Source: RYN-133 sp963785425
Lineage (GTDB): Bacteria; Actinomycetota; Actinomycetes; Mycobacteriales; Jatrophihabitantaceae
Reading direction: 5' to 3'
NCBI GenBank assembly: GCA_963785425.1
Contig: CAWAVG010000007.1
Coordinates: 1 to 64,000, forward strand
DNA length: 64,000 nt
Under the pieces are notes generated by a model that searched no databases, had not been told where the DNA came from, and saw nothing but the letters and a program-made list of their open reading frames with translations. A program made the translations under genes and the position numbers. Positions 57,906 to 64,000 of this stretch are shown here, one piece after another (the stretch's first letter is position 1; every line of letters begins with the position of its first letter).

Positions 57906-58727
57906 ATGACCCTAGCGATCGCGCCTGCTCAGCCGCAGACCACGACCCCGCTGTCGTACCGCAAGAGTGTCGAGCTGCTACGACCCCCGCAGTTGCAGGT
58001 GCTGCGCAGCGCGTACCGCGCGTCGAAGGCCCAGAACGACGACCGCGGCTTCATGCGGTGGTCGGGGATCCACGGCCTGCCGTTGCCGTACTCGTGCCAG
58101 CACCACACGGAGCTGTTCCTGCCGTGGCACCGCGCCTACCTGTACTTCTTCGAATTGAGCCTGAAGCGGTACGAGCCCACTGTGACGCTGCCCTGGTGGG
58201 ACTGGACCTCGGCGAGCTCGCACCAGCACGGCGTGCCGCCGTCGTACGCGGTGGCGAAGGTCGGCGGCGCCGCGAACCCCCTCGGTGCCGGCGGACCGAT
58301 CGATCCGCTGGCCACGAAGCAGGGACGCGCCAGCGGGGTGGGTGGGCCGCGCATCACGTCGCGCAATCACGATCTCCCGGCCGCACTGCCGACGCCGAAG
58401 CAGATCGAGAACGTGCTCAAGCTCGGCGACTTCCTCGACTTCCAGCAGCACCTCGAACAGATCCACGACGACGTCCACATCTGGTGTGGCGGGACGATGG
58501 CCGAGATCCCGTTCGCCGCCTTCGACGCGCTGTTCTTCGCCCATCACGCGATGATCGACCGCATCTGGCGGCTGTGGCAGCTGCGGCATCCGACCGCGAT
58601 CGTGCCGCACAGCCTGCGCAACGACGCGCTCGATCCGTTCCACATCACCGTCGCCGACACGCTCGACGTCATCGCGCTCGGCTACGACTACGCGACCTTC
58701 TCGTCGCGGACGGTGATCAACTCATGA
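57906..58727 (+). CDS. Tyrosinase-family copper oxidase
   Basis: A 273-residue type 3 copper protein. CuA: His in WSGIHGLPLP, His in SCQHHTELFL and His in PWHRAYLYFFE; the first His of CQHH is nine residues before that of PWHR, the usual spacing. The Cys two residues before it forms C-x-H, which in fungal tyrosinases and haemocyanins makes a Cys-His thioether. CuB: HDDVHIWCGG gives two His and FFAHHAMIDRIWRLWQ the third. It oxidises phenols to quinones with O2. No signal peptide. The stop overlaps the next gene, which encodes the domain that follows the core in plant-type polyphenol oxidases. Confidence 0.92.
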   Translation: MTLAIAPAQPQTTTPLSYRKSVELLRPPQLQVLRSAYRASKAQNDDRGFMRWSGIHGLPLPYSCQHHTELFLPWHRAYLYFFELSLKRYEPTVTLPWWDWTSASSHQHGVPPSYAVAKVGGAANPLGAGGPIDPLATKQGRASGVGGPRITSRNHDLPAALPTPKQIENVLKLGDFLDFQQHLEQIHDDVHIWCGGTMAEIPFAAFDALFFAHHAMIDRIWRLWQLRHPTAIVPHSLRNDALDPFHITVADTLDVIALGYDYATFSSRTVINS

Positions 58728-59185
58728 GCATCACGTTCGAGCTCGAACTGCCGCCCGCCGCGATCGGCGACGGGCTCGGCCGCGCCGATCTCACCTTCTA
58801 CGGGCTCGACCACTCGTGGTCGAGCTACCGCGCGCTCATCTTCTTCAACAACCCCTCCGCATCGGCGAAGACGCCTATGGACGACGCGTCGGGCTACGTC
58901 GCGCGGTTCGCGGTCTTCGGTCACGGCGGATGTTTCGGCGAGTCAGGCCATTGCGAAGTCGTCGGTCCCGTGAACGCATTCGATCGCAACCACCCGCACC
59001 AGTTGCAGCCTGCCACGCGCATCGTGACGGTGACCGAGGCCGTCCAGTCGCTCGTCGCAGCGGGCGCGCAGTCGGTGACGGTCACCGTCGTTCCGGTCGT
59101 GCGCAAGTCGGCGACGGCCAAGGAATCCGACGCCGACACCGTGCTGATCTTCGATCAGGTCGCGCTGCACACCTACGGCTACTGA
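58724..59185 (+). CDS. Tyrosinase C-terminal-like domain encoded separately
   Basis: A 153-residue beta-sandwich protein: DHSWSSYRALIFFNNPSASA, FAVFGHGGCFGESGHCEVVG, VTVTEAVQSLVAAGAQSVTV, VLIFDQVALHTYGY. FFNNP..., FGHGG and GHC are characteristic of the C-terminal domain of polyphenol oxidases (PPO1_KFDV-like), which usually covers the active site as part of the same chain. Here it is a separate ORF overlapping the tyrosinase by four bases (ATGA). I infer a cap, copper-loading or maturation partner, comparable in role to the MelC1 caddie but different in family. Confidence 0.8.
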   Translation: MSITFELELPPAAIGDGLGRADLTFYGLDHSWSSYRALIFFNNPSASAKTPMDDASGYVARFAVFGHGGCFGESGHCEVVGPVNAFDRNHPHQLQPATRIVTVTEAVQSLVAAGAQSVTVTVVPVVRKSATAKESDADTVLIFDQVALHTYGY

Positions 59186-59189
59186 GGTC

Positions 59190-60779
59190 TCACCAGGTCG
59201 GGAAGCGCACGTGGCGCGACTGTCCCGAGCGCAGGCGCGGTGCGGTCGTGTTCGGCTGCGCGTCACGGAACGGCACGACATCCTGGTTGCAGACCGTCCC
59301 CTTGGCCGGCACCTGCGAGGTCAGCAGGTAGTGCGAGATCTTGTCCGTCGCGCACGTCGAACGGAACAGGGACGTGTGACCCCAGGCGTGCAGCGTGAGC
59401 AGTCGCGAGTTCGGCAGCAACCGGGCCGCAACCTGAGCACCCTGGTACGGCGTGGCAGGGTCGGACAGGTTGCCCACGACGAGCACCGGATGCGCGGTGT
59501 AGTTCGTGAACGGGCCGAGATAGCGGTTGCTGTCGTGTCCCGGCCAATGTGCGCAGACGCTCGACGCCCACGTCCAGATCGGGCCGAACAATCCGTCCTG
59601 GCGGCGCGCGTTCGACGCGGCCCGGGTCCATGCGGCGTCGATGTGCGGGTTGATCGAGTCGGAGCACGCGACACCGGGGAAGCCCTCGGCGAAGTTCTGG
59701 TAGCCGTAACGCGGGCGCAGGGCGGCGCGATCCCGCGCGAGCACCTTGGGGCCTGCCTGGGCGCGCAGGTGCTTGAGGTACTGCGCGAAGCCGAACCAGC
59801 CGGACGAGTCGTACATCGCACTGAGCGTGTCGGCGACCAGGAAGCTCTGGTCGTAGGGCGGCGACCCGCCGCCGATCTTGAGGGGATGCGCCTGAAGGCG
59901 GTGGAACAGCTGCCAGTACTTACTCGCGGCGTGCGGAGCGAACGGGCAGTTCGACCCGCCCGCGTTGCACAGCCGGAAGAACTCGCGCAGCGTGGTCATC
60001 GCGCCGACGTCGCTGTGCAGCCTGGTCGAGAACGGCAGCGCGCCGTTCGAGCCGCGTCCCGTCCACGCCACCGGGTTGAGCACGCCGTCGATGACGACCG
60101 CACGCACCCGTCCGGGGAACATGTTCGCGTAGGTGTCGCCCAGGAAACTGCCGTACGACACGCCGTAGTACGTCAGCTGCTTGTCACCGACCGCCGCTCG
60201 CAGCCGGTTCAGGTCGCGAGCAGCGTCAGCAGTGGCCATGTGGTCGAGGATCGGATTGCCGCGGTGCGCGCACGCGTCCTGGAGGTAGCGGTCGGCCGCG
60301 AAGGCCTGAAGTCGGCGCTTCGCGCTGTCGGGGTACGGGAACGGAGGGAAACTCGGCCCGACCTCGTCGGGACCCTGGAAACAGCGCAGCGGTGTGCTGG
60401 CGAAGATGCCGCGCGGATCGAAGCCGATGAGATCGAAGCGCGCGCGCACCTGCTTGGTGAACAACTCGTGGCCGGCGCCCAGGACGAAGTCGATGCCGGA
60501 CCCGCCCGGGCCACCGGGGTTGAGGAAGATCGAGCCGATGCGATGCGCCGGATCCTTGGCCGGTTGCTTGACCATGGCGATCGAGATCTGCGGGCCGTGC
60601 GGGTCGCGGTAGTCGAGCGGCACCTGCACCTTTGCGCAGAAGTAGCCGCGGTGGCATGCCTTCCACTGCACGCCGCTCGATGCGGCGCGGGCGGGCGAGC
60701 CGATCGCGACGGCGGTCGTGAGAGCGATCAACGCGGTGCCGACCAGTGCCAGGGCCCGGGCGAAGGGACGTGCGGCCAT
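59190..60779 (-). CDS. Secreted alpha/beta hydrolase, tripeptidyl-aminopeptidase-like
   Basis: A 529-residue exported protein from ATG 60779 (MAARPFARALALVGTALIAL, signal peptide ending near ARA). The fold is the SlpD/E-type peptidase: GSIFLNPGGPGGSGIDFVLG, nucleophile elbow YYGVSYGSFLGDTYAN, and the TAP-like C-terminal domain with NLSDPATPYQGAQVAARLLP (Asp) and AWGHTSLF (His). Mature part has several cysteine pairs (CHRGYFCAK, CNAGGSNCPF). It removes di- or tripeptides from protein N-termini, or acts as an esterase. Convergent with the tyrosinase partner gene. Confidence 0.9.
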   Translation of the reverse strand: MAARPFARALALVGTALIALTTAVAIGSPARAASSGVQWKACHRGYFCAKVQVPLDYRDPHGPQISIAMVKQPAKDPAHRIGSIFLNPGGPGGSGIDFVLGAGHELFTKQVRARFDLIGFDPRGIFASTPLRCFQGPDEVGPSFPPFPYPDSAKRRLQAFAADRYLQDACAHRGNPILDHMATADAARDLNRLRAAVGDKQLTYYGVSYGSFLGDTYANMFPGRVRAVVIDGVLNPVAWTGRGSNGALPFSTRLHSDVGAMTTLREFFRLCNAGGSNCPFAPHAASKYWQLFHRLQAHPLKIGGGSPPYDQSFLVADTLSAMYDSSGWFGFAQYLKHLRAQAGPKVLARDRAALRPRYGYQNFAEGFPGVACSDSINPHIDAAWTRAASNARRQDGLFGPIWTWASSVCAHWPGHDSNRYLGPFTNYTAHPVLVVGNLSDPATPYQGAQVAARLLPNSRLLTLHAWGHTSLFRSTCATDKISHYLLTSQVPAKGTVCNQDVVPFRDAQPNTTAPRLRSGQSRHVRFPTW

Positions 60780-60866
60780 CAGGGCCCTCCCGATCTTGGA
60801 ATACCGACTGCCCCGTCCTACACCCAGGGTCACCCCAGGTAAAGCGCCGCCATGAAGTCGCGCCGG

Positions 60867-61832
60867 CTAACCCTGCACCGCGGCAGCGAACTGCAGCTTG
60901 TGGTGCTGGTGCAGCGTGCCGCCACCGGCGTGGTCGTTGAACTCGAAGACCGCTATTTCTTTCTCGCCGCCGTAGTTGTTGTACGCGGCAAACACCGTCG
61001 AGGCGGGCGTGATGTCGTCGAGCAACGCGACCGAGAACAGGGCCGGAGCACGTGCGCGCTTGGCGTGGTTCACGACGTCGACGTAGGAGAGCGTGTCGAA
61101 GACGGTGGCCACCCGGTCGGGATAGACCGCGCAGTACTGCGACAGCTCACCGAAGGGACGTGAGTCGGTGATCATCGCGGCGCGCCGGGGATGCGCGAGG
61201 AACGGCACGTCGGGCACACAGGCTGAGACGGCGTTGTGGTGGGCGGCCGCCACGATCGCGAGCGCGCCGCCCTGGCTGGCTCCGGTGGTCATGATCGGCC
61301 GACCGGTGAGATCAGGATGGGCCAGCACCGCGTCGACCGCGCGCACTGCATCGACGTACAGCCGCGTGAAGTAGTAGCTGCGCGGGTCGCCGATACCGCG
61401 GGTGAGCAGCCCGTTCGAACTCGGCTCGCCGGTGTCGTGCGGATCGGCTGTCGCCGCACCGCGCCAGCCGCCGCCCTGTCCGCGGCTGTCCATCACGAGG
61501 TGGACGAACCCGCATGCGCTCCACGGCAGCCAGTCGAGCGGATCGCCGCGGCCGCCGTTGTAGCCGATGTACTCGACGACGACGGGCGCATCGGGGCGCT
61601 GCGTGTGCGGCACCAGCAACCAGCCGCGCACCGCGTCGCCGGCGTATCCCGCGAAGGTCACGTCGAACACGTCGGTCGAGATCAGGGGCGCGTCGACGGG
61701 CGCGAAGTCGGGCTGGGTGTCCACGCGGCGTGCGGCCGCGAGCTGGTCGGCCCAGAATGTGTCGAAGTCGGCGGGCTCGGCGACGTCCGGCCGGTAGGCG
61801 CGCAGTTCCTCGATCGGGAGGTCGACGAACAT
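60867..61832 (-). CDS. Acetylxylan esterase/cephalosporin C deacetylase (CE7)
   Basis: A 321-residue cytoplasmic esterase of carbohydrate esterase family 7: MFVDLPIEELRAYRPDVAEP at the N-terminus, VVEYIGYNGGRGDPLDWLPW, the RGQGG motif in DSRGQGGGWRG, nucleophile GASQGG, Asp in LLDDITPAS and the catalytic His in NDHAGGG. It deacetylates short xylo-oligosaccharides after uptake. The start overlaps the LacI stop by one base (TGATG), and xylose isomerase is upstream, which fits a xylan-derived sugar pathway. Confidence 0.92.
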   Translation of the reverse strand: MFVDLPIEELRAYRPDVAEPADFDTFWADQLAAARRVDTQPDFAPVDAPLISTDVFDVTFAGYAGDAVRGWLLVPHTQRPDAPVVVEYIGYNGGRGDPLDWLPWSACGFVHLVMDSRGQGGGWRGAATADPHDTGEPSSNGLLTRGIGDPRSYYFTRLYVDAVRAVDAVLAHPDLTGRPIMTTGASQGGALAIVAAAHHNAVSACVPDVPFLAHPRRAAMITDSRPFGELSQYCAVYPDRVATVFDTLSYVDVVNHAKRARAPALFSVALLDDITPASTVFAAYNNYGGEKEIAVFEFNDHAGGGTLHQHHKLQFAAAVQG

Positions 61833-62839
61833 CAGTCGATCCGCCGGGTGCTCGAGCGCACGATCAGTCGGGTCGGCAGCGTGATGTGCGTGCGCTCCGG
61901 CGTCACGCCGCTGACGAGCTCGAGCACCATCGTCATCGCCTCGCGTCCCATCTGGCGGATCGGCTGCTCGACGGTCGTCAGCGGCGGCTCGCAGAAGGCG
62001 AGTTCGGGGATGTTGTCGAAGCCGACGACCGACAGGTCGCCGGGAACGTCGATGCCGAGTTCGGCCGCGACGCGGATGGCTGCTTCGGCCATGACGTCGT
62101 TGGCGGCGAACAGGGCGGTCGGCCGCTCAGCGCGCGTCAGCAGCTCGCGGGTGGCCGATCCCGCGTACTGGTCCTCGTAACCGCCGGGGAGCACCATCGA
62201 CTCGTCGACGGTGACGCCGGCGGCGGCCATCGCGGTTCGGAAACCCTGCTCGCGCAGGCGCGACGACTGCAGGTCGGGACGGCCGGTCAGCATCGAGATG
62301 TGGCGGTGGCCGAGCTCGATCAGGTGCTGCGTGGCGAGCGAGGCGCCGGTGACGTTGTCCGCGTCGACCGTGGGCAGCGAGGTCGGCCCGGTATGGGGAT
62401 CGACGGCGACGACGGGCGAGCCGTAGTTGACCTCGACGACGGTGGGCGTCACGACAATGGCGCCGTCGATCAGGGTTCCTGACAGTCGTGAGAGGTACCG
62501 CCGCTCCCAGCCGTCATGGTTCTCGGGACGGCCGCCAGCGGAGTAGACGACGAGGTCGTAGCCACTGCCGCGGATTGCGTCGGCCGCGCCCTTGAGCAGT
62601 TCGGCGCTGAAGGGTTCGACGTCCGCGACGAGGATGCCGATGACGTTGGTGCGTTGGTTGCGCAGGCTCTGTGCCACGAGGCTGGCCGAGTAGCCGGTCT
62701 GCTCGATCACCGCCATGACGCGCGCGAACGTCTCGGGCGCGACGCCATGGCGGCGGTTGAGCACCTTCGACACGGTGGCCGTCGACACGCCCGCCCCGGC
62801 CGCGACGTCGCGGATCGTCGGCCGGCTCGAGGGCAGCAC
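61832..62839 (-). CDS. LacI-family transcriptional regulator
   Basis: A 335-residue regulator from GTG 62839, one base after the xylose isomerase stop. HTH: TIRDVAAGAGVSTATVSKVL followed by the hinge helix VAQSLRNQRTNVIGILV. The periplasmic-binding-like effector domain follows (LIDGAIVVTPTVVE, GHRHISMLTGRPDLQSSRLR, PGDLSVVGFDNIPELAF, PPLTTVEQPIRQMG). It probably represses the xylose isomerase-esterase operon until a xylose-type sugar binds. The operator should lie upstream of xylA, outside the window. Confidence 0.93.
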   Translation of the reverse strand: MLPSSRPTIRDVAAGAGVSTATVSKVLNRRHGVAPETFARVMAVIEQTGYSASLVAQSLRNQRTNVIGILVADVEPFSAELLKGAADAIRGSGYDLVVYSAGGRPENHDGWERRYLSRLSGTLIDGAIVVTPTVVEVNYGSPVVAVDPHTGPTSLPTVDADNVTGASLATQHLIELGHRHISMLTGRPDLQSSRLREQGFRTAMAAAGVTVDESMVLPGGYEDQYAGSATRELLTRAERPTALFAANDVMAEAAIRVAAELGIDVPGDLSVVGFDNIPELAFCEPPLTTVEQPIRQMGREAMTMVLELVSGVTPERTHITLPTRLIVRSSTRRID

Positions 62840-62840
62840 G

Positions 62841-64000
62841 TCAGCCGCGTGCGCCGACGAGGTGTTCGAGGGCGAGTTGGTTGAGGTGGACGAAGCCGTA
62901 GCCGCGTTGGGCGGTGGTGTCGGGGTCGAAGGTGGTGGTGGTGTCGCGGAGGTGGGTGAGGGTTTCGTCGGGGTTGAGGGTGGGTTCGCGCAGGGTGGTG
63001 GTGCCGGCGTGTTGGAGGGCGTGTTGGACTTCGGGGTCGGCGCGGTAGGCCTGGGCGCGTTGTTTGAGCAGCAGGTAGGTGGACATGTTGGCGGTGGCGC
63101 TGTCCCAGACGCCGTCCATGTTCTCGGTGCGGGAGGGTTTGTAGTCGAAGTGGCGGGGTCCGTCGTAGGCGGGGGTGGTGGCGGGTTGGCCGGGGGCGCC
63201 GTGTTCGAGCAGGTCGACCAGGTGGAAGGCGTTGAGCAGGTCGCCGTGGCCGAACACGAGGTCCTGGTCGTATTTGATGCTGCGCTGGCCGTTGAGGTCG
63301 ATGTGGAACAGTTTGCCGGCCCACAGGGCTTGGGCGATGCCGGCGACGTAGTTGAGCCCGGCCATCTGCTCGTGACCGACTTCGGGGTTCACCCCCACCA
63401 TGTCGGCGTGGTCGAGCTCGGCGATGAACGCCAACGCATGCCCCACCGTGGGCAGCAGGATGTCCCCGCGCGGCTCGTTGGGTTTGGGTTCGATCGCGAA
63501 CCGGATCCCATAACCGCGTTCCAGCACATAGCTTGCGAGGGTGTCGATCGCCTCCCGGTAGCGGTCCAACGCGGCCTGCACATCCTTGACCCCGTCATAC
63601 TCGGCACCCTCACGCCCACCCCAGAACACGTAGGTCTGCGCACCCAACTCGGCGGCCAGATCCAGATTGCGGGCCACCTTGGCCACCGCATACCGGCGCA
63701 CCGAGCGGTCATTACTGGTGAACCCACCATCCTTGAACACCGGATGCGTGAACAGATTCGTCGTCATCATCGGCACCGTCATCCCCGTCTCGGACAACGC
63801 CTGCCTGAACCGGGCAACATGCCTGTCCCGATCCGCCGCCGAGGACCCGAACGGCACCAGATCATCATCATGAAACGTCACCCCCGCAGCACCACGCTCA
63901 GCAAGACGATGCACCGACTCCACCGGATCCACCGGCCCCCGCGTCGCATCCCCGAACGGATCCCGACCCGGCCACCCCACCGTCCACAACCCGAACGTGA
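62841..64000 (-). CDS. xylA: Xylose isomerase, 5' end beyond the window
   Basis: At least 386 residues; the frame is still open at the right edge with FGLWTVGWPGRDPFGDATRG, whose full-length homologues have about 15-20 more residues. Active-site motifs are present: VTFHDDDLVPFG (catalytic His), VFWGGREGAEYDG, RFAIEPKPNEPRGD, VGVNPEVGHEQMAGLNYVAG and LFHIDLNGQRS, with the expected metal-binding Glu, Asp and His. It interconverts xylose and xylulose in the cytoplasm. First visible gene of an operon with LacI regulator and CE7 esterase. A TTG inside the frame at 63989 is not the real start. Confidence 0.95.
   Translation of the reverse strand, partial: TFGLWTVGWPGRDPFGDATRGPVDPVESVHRLAERGAAGVTFHDDDLVPFGSSAADRDRHVARFRQALSETGMTVPMMTTNLFTHPVFKDGGFTSNDRSVRRYAVAKVARNLDLAAELGAQTYVFWGGREGAEYDGVKDVQAALDRYREAIDTLASYVLERGYGIRFAIEPKPNEPRGDILLPTVGHALAFIAELDHADMVGVNPEVGHEQMAGLNYVAGIAQALWAGKLFHIDLNGQRSIKYDQDLVFGHGDLLNAFHLVDLLEHGAPGQPATTPAYDGPRHFDYKPSRTENMDGVWDSATANMSTYLLLKQRAQAYRADPEVQHALQHAGTTTLREPTLNPDETLTHLRDTTTTFDPDTTAQRGYGFVHLNQLALEHLVGARG

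Overview
The window comes from a high-GC actinomycete. Supporting features are the GC-rich codon usage, frequent GTG starts, an F420-type luciferase-like oxidoreductase, a heparin-binding-haemagglutinin-like protein, a UdgX-type uracil-DNA glycosylase, an ECF41-type sigma factor and a PucR regulator. No ribosomal or other strongly taxon-specific gene is present, so I do not name a genus.

Left part, about 1-25 kb (accessory and partly decayed): a large LuxR-type ATPase regulator with a small ABM-like protein; a two-component system beside a polytopic membrane protein; a TetR gene with two hotdog thioesterases and an alpha/beta hydrolase; a patatin; a GNAT protein; a flavin monooxygenase; an ECF41 sigma-factor locus (carboxymuconolactone-decarboxylase-like protein, membrane protein, FAD oxidoreductase, DoxX-like protein, sigma factor); then small lipoproteins, a MarR locus and a SnoaL-VOC fusion. 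Six genes between 8.3 and 19.0 kb carry frameshifts. The 3' half of a tRNA-Val(GAC), starting exactly in the anticodon loop, lies at 12.2 kb and looks like an integration scar. Short 25-bp repeats occur at 21.0-22.1 kb. Three ECF41-like promoters (TGTCACA-N16-CGTC type) precede three genes of the sigma locus.

Middle part, about 25-36 kb: cell-surface and signalling genes. These are a lipoprotein, a secreted protein with a carbohydrate-binding-like module and collagen-like triplets, a diguanylate cyclase, an F420-type oxidoreductase, an HBHA-like protein, two more secreted proteins, an HD-GYP/LuxR regulator operon (with SnoaL-like and DsrE-like proteins) and a class II glutamine amidotransferase.

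Right part, about 36-54 kb: the most interesting locus. A PucR regulator is divergent from a tightly overlapping run of genes: solute-binding protein, two Dpp-type permeases, a fused DppD-DppF ATPase, a second paralogous solute-binding protein, a candidate small and large subunit of an N,N-dimethylformamidase-like enzyme, a RidA-like protein, an agmatinase-family ureohydrolase, a second dimethylformamidase-like protein, an NCS1 permease and an amidase-signature enzyme. It reads as an uptake and C-N bond hydrolysis pathway for an unidentified amide or guanidino compound. After it come DNA repair genes (ATP-dependent ligase, UdgX, MmcQ-like), an N-acetylmuramoyl-L-alanine amidase, a DUF3048 lipoprotein, a tyrosinase whose C-terminal domain is a separate overlapping gene, a secreted peptidase, and a xylose isomerase-LacI-CE7 esterase operon that runs off the right edge.
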